From contig NZ_CP021323.1 in assembly GCF_002155145.1 (NCBI RefSeq), positions 3,286,001-3,350,000 of the forward strand: a DNA stretch of 64,000 nt, given 5' to 3'. Below are positions 27,629-37,136 of the stretch, in pieces. Under the pieces are notes generated by a model. It did no database searches. It was not told the origin of the DNA and saw only the letters and a list, made by a program, of their open reading frames with translations. The first letter of the stretch is position 1. Every line of letters starts with the position of its first letter. The stretch comes from Kushneria konosiri. Its GTDB lineage: Bacteria; Pseudomonadota; Gammaproteobacteria; Pseudomonadales; Halomonadaceae. Position numbers and translations under genes: made by a program.

Positions 27629-28411
27629 TTAGAGCTGAGTCAGACGGCCCAGCATCTGGTCAACGGTCGACACGGCCTTGGAGTTGATTTCATAGGCGCG
27701 CTGCGTCTCGATCATGCTGACCATTTCCTCCACCACGTTAACGTTGGAGGTTTCTACAAAGCCCTGATAGATCGTGCCGGCCCCGTTGTTACCGGGAATG
27801 CTGTCGTTACGCGGCCCTGAAGCATCGGTTTCCAGATACAGGTTGTCGCCAATGCTCTCCAGACCGGTCGGGTTGATAAAGGTGGTCAGCTGAAGCTGGC
27901 CAACCTGCTGGCTGGCCGCACTGCCTGGCACCGTGACTGAAACAAGGCCGTCATTGGCGATCGATACCGACAGCGCGTTGGCCGGAATCACGATACCCGG
28001 ATCGACCGGAAAACCGTTGGCCGTGACCAGCTGCCCGTCTTGGTTGACCTGAAAGGCACCGTCACGGGTAAAGGCGTTGGTGCCATCAGGCATCTGAATG
28101 GCAAAGAAACCATCGCCACGAATCGCAACATCCTTGGTGTTGCCGGTCTGCTCCAGGTTGCCCTGGGTGTGCAGGCGCTCGGTCGCCACAGCGCGCACAC
28201 CGGTACCGATCTGGAGACCGGAAGGCAGATTGGTCTGCACCGATGACATTGAACCGGGCTGGCGCAGGTTCTGGTACAGCAGATCCTCGAACACCGCGCG
28301 CGAGCGCTTGAAGCCATTGGTCGAGACGTTGGCCAAGTTGTTGGAAATGACGTCCATGTTGGTCTGCTGGGCATCAAGACCGGTCTTGGCAATCCACAGG
28401 GCATTAATCAT
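27629..28411 (-). CDS. flgG: distal rod protein FlgG
   Basis: FlgG is the outer part of the drive shaft. 260 residues from ATG at 28411 (GGAGA upstream), exactly the Escherichia coli length. It starts [20 protein letters not shown], has [20 protein letters not shown], and ends with the [19 protein letters not shown] helix. Confidence 0.98.
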   Translation of the reverse strand: MINALWIAKTGLDAQQTNMDVISNNLANVSTNGFKRSRAVFEDLLYQNLRQPGSMSSVQTNLPSGLQIGTGVRAVATERLHTQGNLEQTGNTKDVAIRGDGFFAIQMPDGTNAFTRDGAFQVNQDGQLVTANGFPVDPGIVIPANALSVSIANDGLVSVTVPGSAASQQVGQLQLTTFINPTGLESIGDNLYLETDASGPRNDSIPGNNGAGTIYQGFVETSNVNVVEEMVSMIETQRAYEINSKAVSTVDQMLGRLTQL

Positions 28412-28483
28412 CGTTGTCTCCACTCATCGGGCAGCGCCCGGTGTACATCTGGTATCTGGTCAGGGCTGTCATGCCCCGGGGAA

Positions 28484-29230
28484 TCAATTCATCGAAAGCA
28501 GCGAGTTGGCGCGCTGATCGTTCTCATCGGCAGTCGACAGAACCTTCATGTTCATTTCAAAGCGCCGCGACGTATCGATCATGGCCACCATGGCCTCGGT
28601 CGGATTGACGTTACTGCCTTCGAGAGTACCGCTGATGACCTGAAGGTTTTCATCACGAGGTAGCGCTGCCATGGGGCCACCCTGGGCATTCCAAGGGCCA
28701 AACAGGCCATCATCGCGGCGAGCCATGCGTCCATCAGGATTACTGGCCAGCATCAGGCGGCCGACTTCTGCCTGCGCCTGGGTACCCGCTTCGCGAGCAG
28801 AAATGGTGCCGTCGCCGGCAATCGACACTTCAGCGTTAAGCGGCAGAATAATGGGGCCGTCTTCCCCTAGGACCGGGCGCCCCTGGGACATCAGCATGCC
28901 GGTAGGGTCGACCTGCAACCCACCATTGCGGGTGTAGGCGGTGTCCCCGTTATTGGCCTGTACCGCCAGCCAGCCCTCACCATTGATGGCCACATCCAGC
29001 GCCCGCCCCGTGGTCGTAAAGGAGCCCATCGTAAAGTCGGAGCCAGGCGTGGAGTCTGTCGTGACAGCACGTGTGGCGTAGCCCTGCCCATTGACCGGTA
29101 CCGCACGGGCAGCGCTGAGTTCGGCACGAAAGCCACTGGTCGAGACGTTGGCCATGTTGTTGGCAACGGCAGATTGCCGCTCCAGACTCTGTTTGGCGCC
29201 CGACATGGCGGTGTAGATGATTCTGTCCAT
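28484..29230 (-). CDS. flgF: proximal rod protein FlgF
   Basis: FlgF is a rod subunit. 248 residues, with MDRIIYTAMSGAKQSLERQS at the N-terminus, and SNVNPTEAMVAMIDTSRRFE plus an MNMKVL helix at the C-terminus. CGGAG sets the start. A terminator and a 208-base gap upstream separate flgFGHIJ from flgBCDE. GGTTACATCTGATAAT in that gap (minus strand, near 29270-29285) could be part of its promoter. Confidence 0.97.
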   Translation of the reverse strand: MDRIIYTAMSGAKQSLERQSAVANNMANVSTSGFRAELSAARAVPVNGQGYATRAVTTDSTPGSDFTMGSFTTTGRALDVAINGEGWLAVQANNGDTAYTRNGGLQVDPTGMLMSQGRPVLGEDGPIILPLNAEVSIAGDGTISAREAGTQAQAEVGRLMLASNPDGRMARRDDGLFGPWNAQGGPMAALPRDENLQVISGTLEGSNVNPTEAMVAMIDTSRRFEMNMKVLSTADENDQRANSLLSMN

Positions 29231-29390
29231 GACCCGCTCCGAAAAGCTTGAGGAAGATCGCGGCCGGCATTATCAGATGTAACCGAATGCCTGCCCTTTG
29301 TGACGCCTAGTAAACACGCAAAGGCGCTCTCTTAAAGGCACAAGAAAGGCACGAGAAAGGGCGTATTTCATCATCTGTGGTAGTGCCCAT

Positions 29391-29419
29391 AAAAAACGAC
29401 CGGCCAGAGGCCGGTCGTT
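29391..29419 (-). terminator. terminator after flgE
   Basis: On the minus strand AACGACCGGCC, loop TCT and GGCCGGTCGTT is followed by TTTTTT, about 20 bases after the flgE stop codon. It is a strong intrinsic terminator inside what is one operon (flgB to flgJ) in enteric bacteria. Confidence 0.88.
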
Positions 29420-29438
29420 GGAGCTACAGAGACTGAAA

Positions 29439-30920
29439 TTAACGCAGGTTGACCATGGTCTGCAGGATCTGATCCTGGGTCTTGATGGTCTGTGCGTTGG
29501 CCTGGTAGTTGCGCTGCGCCACGATCATAGTGACAAGTTCAGCGGCCAGATCCACGTTGGAGTTCTCAAGGGTTCCGGAAAGCAAGGACCCCAGCTGACC
29601 AGTACCGGCACTGCCCAGCAATTCCTGTCCTGACTTGCCGGTAGCTACCCAGCCGTTGTTGCCATCAGGCTTTAAACCCTGCTCGTTGGTAAAGCTGGCC
29701 AGCGCGACGCGACCCAGCGCACGACTCTGGTTGTTGGAATAGTTACCCATTACATCGCCATTTTCAGCAACCGAAATCCCTGTCAAACTACCTGCAGCAT
29801 ATCCATTTTGTCCCGCCTCCTTGACGACAAAGCTGCCACTATTCTGGGAGATTCCTGATAGATCGATATTAGCGGTAACAGGTGCTGTACCATTCTTCGC
29901 ATCAAGTCGGATAGCCATGGTAGCGCCATTAACTCGCTCCCCCTGAATGGCAAACTGGCTATTTTCCGGCATGGCACTATAGCCACCATCAATATTTCCA
30001 GTGCGGCTGTTCGTAGAGGAAATCTGACCATTCGACCCGAAGTTTAACAGGGTTGAACCGGTATCTTCTGAATACTGTTTAACGATACCTCCTGCTCCAT
30101 TTTGCGCACCTTCTACCGTGGCATAAAGCGTTCGCTCACCTTCAACCTTTTGCCATACACCATTGCCGTTAGGATCAGAAGGAGCCTGCCATCCATCAGC
30201 AGCAAGGCCAGTAGCACCACGATTTTTGTCAGGCAACTCTGGAGCGTTAGCCAGTGCTGTTCTTGTATTGACTTCCCAAGTATTAGTATCGGTTTTCACG
30301 AAATAGAGACTTACTTGCTGAGCATTACCTTGCGAGTCATAGGTTGTCAGCGAAGTCTGCCAATTGTAGCTTTTTGGATCATTAGCATTAAAAGGAATTG
30401 GGTTTCCTTCAGTGTCTACTCTTATTTTGTCAGTAGAGTCTAAGTTAAAGGTCATTTTTCCACTGGTTGTAGCGCTGGCATCTAGGTCGCCTTGGGCCAC
30501 TTGCAGCGAGACAGGCTGAGCACCGGCCAGCACAACAGGGTTGGCAGAAGTTGGATCATCGACCGGATAGCCCATCAGCTTGCCGCCGGTGTTGTTGACC
30601 AGAAAACCGTTGGCATCCATCTGGAACTGGCCGTTACGGGAATAGGTGACCTGCTGACCGTCAGTCAGACGAAAAAAGCCGCCGCCGTCGATGGCCAGGT
30701 CAAGATTGCGATCGGTAGTCTCAAGTGCACCTTGGGCGAAACCCTGTGTAATACCAGACACCTGTACCCCCAGACCTGCCTTGGCCCCGGCATAAAGATC
30801 GGCAAACTCGGTACGGCTTTTCTTGTAGCCGACGGTCTGTGAGTTGGCAATGTTGTGACCAATGGTATCCAGCTGGCTGGATGCTGCGTTAAGGCCACTG
30901 ACGCCCTGTGTAAAAGCCAT
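29439..30920 (-). CDS. flgE: hook protein FlgE
   Basis: FlgE polymerises into the hook. 493 residues, longer than the ~400 of enteric FlgE. N-terminal FTQGVSGLNAASSQLDTIGH and SQTVGYKKSRTEFADLYAG; C-terminal LSGTLENSNVDLAAELVTMI and VAQRNYQANAQTIKTQDQIL. The central part (about bases 29750-30480) has lower GC and different codon choice from the ends, as in the flagellins, consistent with a variable exposed domain. CAGAGGA sets the start. Confidence 0.97.
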   Translation of the reverse strand: MAFTQGVSGLNAASSQLDTIGHNIANSQTVGYKKSRTEFADLYAGAKAGLGVQVSGITQGFAQGALETTDRNLDLAIDGGGFFRLTDGQQVTYSRNGQFQMDANGFLVNNTGGKLMGYPVDDPTSANPVVLAGAQPVSLQVAQGDLDASATTSGKMTFNLDSTDKIRVDTEGNPIPFNANDPKSYNWQTSLTTYDSQGNAQQVSLYFVKTDTNTWEVNTRTALANAPELPDKNRGATGLAADGWQAPSDPNGNGVWQKVEGERTLYATVEGAQNGAGGIVKQYSEDTGSTLLNFGSNGQISSTNSRTGNIDGGYSAMPENSQFAIQGERVNGATMAIRLDAKNGTAPVTANIDLSGISQNSGSFVVKEAGQNGYAAGSLTGISVAENGDVMGNYSNNQSRALGRVALASFTNEQGLKPDGNNGWVATGKSGQELLGSAGTGQLGSLLSGTLENSNVDLAAELVTMIVAQRNYQANAQTIKTQDQILQTMVNLR

Positions 30921-31002
30921 GGTTCATCCTCTGATTGAAAGTCGTCTCACCGGCACTTGCCGGATGGATCATCAGGACGCGCAACACCGCGCCCGGTGTG
31001 CG

Positions 31003-31683
31003 TTACAGAATCTGTTTGACGTCGTTGAAGGCAACGCTGTCCATATTGGGCCCCAGATCCAGCTTCGTGGTGTTGTTGCTGGTCATGACACCACTCACAT
31101 AGCCATACTGCAGCGGCCGCGAAGCCACAGCCCGGCCGCTGGCATCAGTTGCCGCAATAGTGACCTGATAGGTACCGTCCTCAACGCGGGCTTTGCTTTC
31201 ATCAGTGCCATCCCAGCTGAAGGACTGTACGCCAGCCTTGATTGCGCCTAGATCGTACTGATTGATGGTGCGACCCGAACCATCGGTAATGGTGGCGGTG
31301 ACCTTGGCCGCATCATCATCAAGCTCGATCCCGAAGGGCAACACGGTGTCCTTGCCTACCTGAATCCTGTTGCCTTCCACCAGTACGCCGCGCCCGACCA
31401 TGGCACTGGCCTGCAGCTTCTGGGAGGCATCGATCTGACCGGTAATGCTCGAGAGCGTGTCGTTGAGCTTGTCAATCCCGCTGACCGTATTGATCTGCGC
31501 AATCTGCGAGGTGAACTCAGCGTTCTCCATCGGATTGAGCGGGTCCTGGTTGTTGAGCTGCGCCACCAGCAGGCTCATGAACTCCTCGCCCAGTTCGCTG
31601 GCGCTGGTCGCGCCCATGCCGCTGGTGCCGCCAGTGGTACTGGTGCCGTTCACACGACTCACCAGAGAGCTGTCAAATGCCAT
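31003..31683 (-). CDS. flgD: hook-cap protein FlgD
   Basis: FlgD caps the growing hook. 226 residues, with EFMSLLVAQLNNQDPLNPME and EFTSQIAQINTVSGIDKLND in the N-terminal part and a FlgD Ig-like/tudor C-terminal region (LPFGIELDDDAAKVTATITD). AAGGAG sets the start. Confidence 0.98.
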   Translation of the reverse strand: MAFDSSLVSRVNGTSTTGGTSGMGATSASELGEEFMSLLVAQLNNQDPLNPMENAEFTSQIAQINTVSGIDKLNDTLSSITGQIDASQKLQASAMVGRGVLVEGNRIQVGKDTVLPFGIELDDDAAKVTATITDGSGRTINQYDLGAIKAGVQSFSWDGTDESKARVEDGTYQVTIAATDASGRAVASRPLQYGYVSGVMTSNNTTKLDLGPNMDSVAFNDVKQIL

Positions 31684-31706
31684 GATGTACTCCTTGATGA
31701 TCCGGT

Positions 31707-32111
31707 TTACTGACCCAGTGTCAGCGTTTTGAGCATCAGTGACTTGTTGGTGTTAAGGACTTCGACGTTGGCCTGATAGGAGCGCGCTGCCGAAATCATG
31801 TTGACCATTTCAGACGTGGTATCCACGTTCGGCATGTTGACGTAACCCTGATCGTCAGCGGCCGGGTTTTTCGGATCATAAAGACGGCGGAATTCGCTCT
31901 GGTCTTCGCTGATCCCGGCGACGCGAACGCCACCAATCTGCTGGCCGGGTTCGGCCGCCATTTCAAAGGTCAGCTGTCTGGCACGATAGGGCTGGCCGTC
32001 CGGGCCTGCCACGCTATCGGCGTTGGCCAGATTGCTGGCGGTCACGTTCATGCGCTGTGACTGCGCCGACAGGGCCGACCCTGAAATGTTGAAAACGTTG
32101 AAAAGACTCAT
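31707..32111 (-). CDS. flgC: proximal rod protein FlgC
   Basis: FlgC is a rod subunit of 134 residues. It has the typical [20 protein letters not shown] near the N-terminus and [20 protein letters not shown] near the C-terminus. AGGAG eight bases upstream sets the start. Confidence 0.98.
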   Translation of the reverse strand: MSLFNVFNISGSALSAQSQRMNVTASNLANADSVAGPDGQPYRARQLTFEMAAEPGQQIGGVRVAGISEDQSEFRRLYDPKNPAADDQGYVNMPNVDTTSEMVNMISAARSYQANVEVLNTNKSLMLKTLTLGQ

Positions 32112-32132
32112 TGTCGGTTCTCCTGTCGGTTA

Positions 32133-32555
32133 TCAGGACTCGCGCTGCATGGCATTTTTCAGGCCCTGCAATCGACTGGTCAGAAACTGTACGTCTGCCT
32201 GGTAATGCACGGCGTTGTCCGCGAAATTGACCCGCTCCATATCCATGTCGACCGTATTGCCATCCAGACTTGGCTGGGTCGGATTGCGATACAGCATGTC
32301 GATACCGCCAACGCTGCCATTGGCCTGCGCCGGAATGTGACGGTTTGACGTCATGCTCAGTGACAGCCCGCTCTGCCCCTCTGCCCGTCCCTGATTGACT
32401 GCCCGGTCCAGCTCGGCTCTGAAGTCAAAATCGCGCGCCTTGTATCCGGGTGTATCCGCATTGGCGATATTGGCGGACAGCACTTCCTGACGCTCGGCAC
32501 GCAGGTTAAGAGACTGCTGCATAAAGTTGAGTGAGGCATTGAGTCGGTCGATCAT
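32133..32555 (-). CDS. flgB: proximal rod protein FlgB
   Basis: FlgB is the first rod subunit above FliE. 140 residues, with LNLRAERQEVLSANIANADT and PGYKARDFDFRAEL at the N-terminal side and VNFADNAVHYQADVQFLTSR at the C-terminal side. It leads flgBCDE and is divergent from flgA. Confidence 0.98.
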   Translation of the reverse strand: MIDRLNASLNFMQQSLNLRAERQEVLSANIANADTPGYKARDFDFRAELDRAVNQGRAEGQSGLSLSMTSNRHIPAQANGSVGGIDMLYRNPTQPSLDGNTVDMDMERVNFADNAVHYQADVQFLTSRLQGLKNAMQRES

Positions 32556-32598
32556 GGGGAATCACTCCGTTGCACCACGAATCATTAAGACAACAAAG

Positions 32599-32620
32599 GT
32601 TACTTTCGTTTACCTTTTGG
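32599..32620. promoter_or_regulatory. candidate activator site between flgB and flgA
   Basis: GTTACTTTCGTTTACC is imperfectly palindromic (GTAAACGAAAGTAAC on the other strand). It resembles sites upstream of fliE (9921-9942) and of the ATP-grasp gene (8746-8765). Its place 44 bases before flgB fits an FlhDC-type site for the divergent flgB and flgA promoters. The match to the enteric FlhDC box is only loose. Confidence 0.4.
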
Positions 32621-32764
32621 AATGAGCGCAGCATAGAGAGCGCGCAACCTTCACCATTGAATGAAAAGGCTGCTTTTTAGGGGTTATTTCGCGTCCTGCT
32701 TTTTTGACGGCTTATTTACAATGCACAGCATCCGGGTAACCGTTTGATTACAACAGGCCATGTC

Positions 32765-33475
32765 ATGCTGCTGTCCTCCTTGCGCTCATATCGCCAACGT
32801 TACTGCCATGGTGCTGCAGCATTGCTGATGGCCGCGTGGCTGGTGTGCCCACCAGCCCAGGCGAACGAACAGATCATTTATGACGTTATCGAGGGGTTTT
32901 TGCTGGAGCAGACCGCCGGTGAAAGCGGTGAGGTGTCCATCGAGATCACGCCGTCGCCGGCGGCGGCCATGGCCTGTCAGGCTCCTTCTGCTTTTCTGCC
33001 AGGGCGCGGCGGCAAGGTTTCAGGCCGCACATCAATCGGCATACGCTGCCCCGGCGATGCTCCGGAAACGCGCTACTTTCAGGCTTATGTCCATATCAAT
33101 GGTCAATATCCGGTGGTCAACCGCAACATCATGCCAGGCGACATGATTGAAGAAGGTGACCTCGACTGGCAGGAAGGCGATTTGACTCGGCTTTCCAGCC
33201 GTTTGATTACCGATGCCTCGCAGCTGGTGGGCCAGGTGTCACAGCGACGCATTGCGGCCGGCCAACCGATTCAGGCAGGCATGGTCAAGGCGCCCGTATT
33301 GATTCAGCGTGGCGCCGAGGTAGCCCTGCTGGTTCGGGGCAACGGTTTCATGATCAGCAGTAGTGGCCAGGCGTTAAATGACGCAGGGCTTGGTGAAAAT
33401 GTTCGGGTTAGAATGCCCTCTGGCAGCGTTATCAATGGTGAGGCAAGACGCGAAGGAGTAGTGGAAGTTCACTAA
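32765..33475 (+). CDS. flgA: P-ring chaperone FlgA
   Basis: FlgA is a periplasmic chaperone for P-ring assembly. About 236 residues. A signal peptide ends near residue 33 (WLVCPPAQA). The C-terminal SAF-type domain contains VVNRNIMPGDMIEEGDLDWQ, RRIAAGQPIQAGMVK and GEARREGVVEV. The frame is open from a TTG at 32744; the ATG at 32765 gives a better signal peptide. Confidence 0.95.
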   Translation: MLLSSLRSYRQRYCHGAAALLMAAWLVCPPAQANEQIIYDVIEGFLLEQTAGESGEVSIEITPSPAAAMACQAPSAFLPGRGGKVSGRTSIGIRCPGDAPETRYFQAYVHINGQYPVVNRNIMPGDMIEEGDLDWQEGDLTRLSSRLITDASQLVGQVSQRRIAAGQPIQAGMVKAPVLIQRGAEVALLVRGNGFMISSSGQALNDAGLGENVRVRMPSGSVINGEARREGVVEVH

Positions 33476-33537
33476 TCTATAAGGCAGCCACGTTACATAT
33501 CGATATCCATTCGACACCTTTCGTTACCTTAACAAGT

Positions 33538-33564
33538 TAAAGAACCCGCATACGATGTCGATAA
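33538..33564 (+). promoter_or_regulatory. sigma-28 promoter of flgMN
   Basis: TAAAG at 33538-33542, then GTCGATAA at 33557-33564 with 15 bases after TAAA: one mismatch in the -10 box. It places flgM and flgN under sigma-28, closing the usual feedback loop. The gap 33476-33633 also carries GTTAC-type sequences. Confidence 0.8.
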
Positions 33565-33633
33565 TGGATACAACAGCGCTTGCCTGCGCCCCTTTATCAG
33601 CTCACCCGAGTGAGCGCTTCGGAGAGCATTTAG

Positions 33634-33906
33634 ATGAAAATCGATAGCAACAACGGTTCGATCAACCGCATTGCCAGCCCGGTATCGGTATCACGCGTTA
33701 ATACGCCTGAACCTGCAAAAACCGAGCAAAGCGACGCGACGCGCTGGGTACCTTCCAGCGCTCACGATGGCTCGCACGACATTGATACGGTACGTGTCAA
33801 CGAACTGCGTCAGGCCATTCGCGATGGCAGCTTTGAGGTTGATACCGGAAAAATTGCCGACGGCCTGATCGCAAGCGCACAGGAACTGCTTTCGAACAAG
33901 GGCTGA
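33634..33906 (+). CDS. flgM: anti-sigma-28 factor FlgM
   Basis: FlgM binds FliA until the hook is finished, then is exported. 90 residues with a disordered N-terminus (the export signal) and the C-terminal sigma-binding helices: VRVNELRQAIRDGSFEVDTG followed by KIADGLIASAQELL. The fliA partner is not in this window. Confidence 0.96.
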   Translation: MKIDSNNGSINRIASPVSVSRVNTPEPAKTEQSDATRWVPSSAHDGSHDIDTVRVNELRQAIRDGSFEVDTGKIADGLIASAQELLSNKG

Positions 33907-33944
33907 GGCACTCTCCCTCTTGAATGCCTTTGGAGAACACGTGG

Positions 33945-34400
33945 ATGAATGATTACGCCAATATCCTGAACCAGATCGATGAGGCTCTGGGACGCTTCAT
34001 CGACCTGCTCGAGCGTGAGGCCGAGATTCTGGACCATCATCCGGTTGATATTGAAGCCCTGTTGCAGACATGCGAACACAAGGGGACCTCAATGGTCAGA
34101 CTGGACCAGCTTGAACGGGCCAGAAGCTCGCTGCTCGAAAGTCGCGGATTGACAGCGGATCGGGCCACAAGCGATCGCGCAGCCATCAAGCTTGAGCTCA
34201 ATGAGACATGGCAGCGTATCATTGAGCGCACGGAGGCCGCCGCACAGCGTAATCGTCTCAACGGGTTTGTCATCGGCAGACGACTGGACTTCCACAGTCG
34301 TGCACTCAACTTTCTCCAGACGGCCGCCGGCATGACCATGTACGGGCCAACCGGTCGCCAGCATAATATCGGCCGCTCGAGTACTCATCTTGTGGGCTGA
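33945..34400 (+). CDS. flgN: export chaperone FlgN
   Basis: FlgN delivers FlgK and FlgL to the export gate. 151 residues, mostly helix, from ATG at 33945 with GGAGA eight bases upstream; an earlier ATG at 33924 overlaps that site. The family is poorly conserved, so the call leans on size, helix content, flgM as neighbour and the FlgN-like N-terminus (YANILNQIDEALGRFIDLLE). Confidence 0.93.
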   Translation: MNDYANILNQIDEALGRFIDLLEREAEILDHHPVDIEALLQTCEHKGTSMVRLDQLERARSSLLESRGLTADRATSDRAAIKLELNETWQRIIERTEAAAQRNRLNGFVIGRRLDFHSRALNFLQTAAGMTMYGPTGRQHNIGRSSTHLVG

Positions 34401-34425
34401 CCGTTAGACCAGATACTGATATGCG

Positions 34426-34460
34426 AAAGGCCGCGCCATGATCATGGCGCGGCCTTTTTT
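34426..34460 (+). terminator. terminator after flgN
   Basis: AAAGGCCGCGCCATGAT and ATCATGGCGCGGCCTTT overlap into a perfect long stem followed by TTTTTT. It closes the flgMN unit and faces the convergent flhE. Confidence 0.9.
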
Positions 34461-34555
34461 AATGATGTAATAACAGCGATGGTATCAAACAGTACCCCGA
34501 GGCATGATCAGGCAGCCATCACTCGACGTCCTGCCGGATCTCTCATCCCCTCGCG

Positions 34556-34987
34556 TTACGGATCCTGCCTTTGGTAATTAACGAATATCTGCGCGACCCC
34601 GCCCTGTACAGGACGCTTGAGCATACCCTTTCCGGGCACGACAAAATGCAGCGACAGCGGCGTACTGATCGGCATCCCTTTGAAAGCCGCCGTGCTCCCC
34701 TGCGCCATCTTCAATGCCACACATTCTGAAGGTGCACACAGCCAGGCCTCCGGTAATACCCCATTGGCGGTCAGCTCATAACGCCAGGAGAGCTCGGTCA
34801 AATGGCTGCCTGCCGGCGCGCTATCCGCCGACGACAATGCCACTCGATACTCCCAGCCCTTCTGGTTCATATCAGGAATGTTGACCTGAACAGGAATGGC
34901 GCCGCCGGTCGCGGCCTGAAGGCCGCCCATGGACCCCATTAATCCGGCAGCCACGACCAGCCACGAAGCAAACCGGGGCTTGATCAT
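34556..34987 (-). CDS. flhE: periplasmic flagellar protein FlhE
   Basis: 143 residues with a signal peptide (LVVAAGLMGSMGGLQA, cleavage near 25). The mature part shares the FlhE pattern: ELSWRYELTANG, two cysteines in LCAPSECVALK, FVVPGKGML and a final IFVNYQ. In enteric bacteria FlhE follows flhA and limits proton leak through the export gate during assembly. Here it also follows flhA, overlapping its end by four bases. The call is good though the similarity is only by motif. Confidence 0.88.
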   Translation of the reverse strand: MIKPRFASWLVVAAGLMGSMGGLQAATGGAIPVQVNIPDMNQKGWEYRVALSSADSAPAGSHLTELSWRYELTANGVLPEAWLCAPSECVALKMAQGSTAAFKGMPISTPLSLHFVVPGKGMLKRPVQGGVAQIFVNYQRQDP

Positions 34988-37068
34988 GACTGCGATCCGA
35001 TGATGGCCGTCACCCGAATCTGACGCTCTTCCGGGATTTCTGCCTGAGACAGCACCACCAGACGCGGCAGACGGCGGCGCAAAAACCGCGACAGCAGCGA
35101 GCGTACGCCATGCTGGACAACCAGTACGGCCGGAAGCCCACGCTCCTCCTGACGCTGTACGGCCGTTTCGGCCTGTTGAATCAGAGTATCGGCAAGGCCG
35201 GGCTCAAGTGCCCCGCCATTGTTGAGCGCCTGCATCAGCATTTTCTCCAGATCCACATCCAGACTGATGACTTCAGCAGGCTCCTGTCCCGGGAAATACT
35301 GCTGGGTAATGGCACGTCCCAGCGCCAGCCTCACGGCAGCAGTCAACTCCATGGCATCGGTGGTATGAGCGCCATGATCCGCCAGCGTATCAATGATGGT
35401 GCGCATGTCGCGGATCGAAACATCTTCGGACAAGAGCTGCTGCAGGATTCTGGTCAGCGTGGTCAATGAAATCAGCTTGGGCACGACCTCCTCGACCAGA
35501 TTGGGAGACTCTTTCGTCAACCGATCCAGCAGCTTCTGGGTTTCACTGCGACCCATCATTTCGCTGGCGTGCTCGCCCAGCAGATGGTTGAGATGAGTCG
35601 CCACTACCGTACTGGCATCCACCACGGTAAAGCCCTGCATCTGCGCATGATCACGCTGACCGGCATCGATCCAGGTCGCCGGCAACCCGAACGCCGGATC
35701 CTTTGTTACACGGCCCTCAAGAGTTCCCATCGCCTGACCAGGGTCAATAGCCAGATACTGGCCGGGCCAGGCCTCCCCTTCACCGATCAGGACACCATTG
35801 AGCGCGATGCGATACTGCTGGGGTTGAAGGGACAGATTGTCACGAATATGCACTACCGGCGGCAAAAACCCGACCTCCTGAGCGAACTTCTTGCGCAGGC
35901 TCTTGATGCGTTTTAAAAGCTCGCCATCCTGATTCTGATCCACCAGTGGAATCAGGCGATGCCCTACTTCAAGCCCCAGCGGATCCACCAGCTGCACATC
36001 ATCCCAACTCGCTTCGTGGCTGTCCGTGGTGGCTGCAGGCGCCGGCTGAGTCTCTTCAACGCTGGCCGCCTCCTGCTTTTTCTTGTTCAGGTACCAGCCC
36101 AGACCACCCAGCATGGCCGTAAACAGCAAAAAAACGATGTTGGGCATGCCGGGGATGATCCCCAGAAGGCCGATAACACCTGCCGCCAGATAGAGCACGC
36201 GAGGATTGTTGAACAGCTGCCCCAACAACTGCTGCCCCACATCCTGCTCGGTATTCACACGAGAGACGGTCACACCAGCTGCCGTCGAAATGATCAGCGC
36301 CGGGATCTGGCCGACCAGACCATCCCCGATGGTCAAAAGCGTATAGGTATGGGCGGCGTCACCAACGGACATTCCGTGCTGGGCAACCCCGACAACCAGC
36401 CCGCCGACAATATTGATCACCATGATCAGAATGCCGGCCACGGCATCACCACGCACAAACTTGCTGGCACCATCCATGGAGCCGAAAAACTCGGCTTCCT
36501 GAGCAATCTCTTTACGCCGCTCACGCGCGAATTTTTCATCGATCAGACCGGCATTGAGATCCGCATCGATGGCCATCTGCTTGCCGGGCATGGCATCCAG
36601 AGTAAAGCGGGCACCGACTTCAGCGATACGACCGGCACCCTTGGTGATAACCATGAAGTTGATGACCACCAGAATCACGAACACCACCAGACCGACAGCG
36701 AAATTGCCTCCGACCAGAAACTCGGCAAACGCCTCGATCACCTTGCCCGCCGCATCGCCGCCGTTATGACCTTCCAGCAGAACGACACGCGTCGAGGCGA
36801 CGTTCAGCGACAAACGCAGCAGGGTTGAGAACAGCAATACCGCCGGAAAGGCGGCAAATTCGAGCGGCTTGGTGGTAAACATGCTCACCAGCAGCACCAT
36901 GATCGACAACGCAATGTTAAAGGTGAACAGCATGTCGAGCAGAAATGGTGGCAGCGGAAGCACCATCATCGACAGGATCATCAGAATCAGAACGGGGCCG
37001 GCCAGAAATTTCAGCTGGCTGCTCTGATTCAGACCGCCACGGGAAAACAGTGCACTCAATGCATTCAT
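34984..37068 (-). CDS. flhA: flagellar export gate protein FlhA
   Basis: FlhA forms the nine-part ring that receives chaperone-substrate complexes and couples proton flow to export. 694 residues: about eight membrane helices in the first ~330, the cytoplasmic loop KGAGRIAEVGARFTLDAMPG with QMAIDADLNAGLI, then the soluble docking domain to the end. Length and motifs are normal. Downstream of flhB, as in enteric bacteria. Confidence 0.98.
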   Translation of the reverse strand: MNALSALFSRGGLNQSSQLKFLAGPVLILMILSMMVLPLPPFLLDMLFTFNIALSIMVLLVSMFTTKPLEFAAFPAVLLFSTLLRLSLNVASTRVVLLEGHNGGDAAGKVIEAFAEFLVGGNFAVGLVVFVILVVINFMVITKGAGRIAEVGARFTLDAMPGKQMAIDADLNAGLIDEKFARERRKEIAQEAEFFGSMDGASKFVRGDAVAGILIMVINIVGGLVVGVAQHGMSVGDAAHTYTLLTIGDGLVGQIPALIISTAAGVTVSRVNTEQDVGQQLLGQLFNNPRVLYLAAGVIGLLGIIPGMPNIVFLLFTAMLGGLGWYLNKKKQEAASVEETQPAPAATTDSHEASWDDVQLVDPLGLEVGHRLIPLVDQNQDGELLKRIKSLRKKFAQEVGFLPPVVHIRDNLSLQPQQYRIALNGVLIGEGEAWPGQYLAIDPGQAMGTLEGRVTKDPAFGLPATWIDAGQRDHAQMQGFTVVDASTVVATHLNHLLGEHASEMMGRSETQKLLDRLTKESPNLVEEVVPKLISLTTLTRILQQLLSEDVSIRDMRTIIDTLADHGAHTTDAMELTAAVRLALGRAITQQYFPGQEPAEVISLDVDLEKMLMQALNNGGALEPGLADTLIQQAETAVQRQEERGLPAVLVVQHGVRSLLSRFLRRRLPRLVVLSQAEIPEERQIRVTAIIGSQS

Positions 37069-37136
37069 GTCAGCGATGACCTGTCATGGTAGATAGATTG
37101 TCCGGCGCCCGTGACGGACCATGCAGCGCCCGGGCA

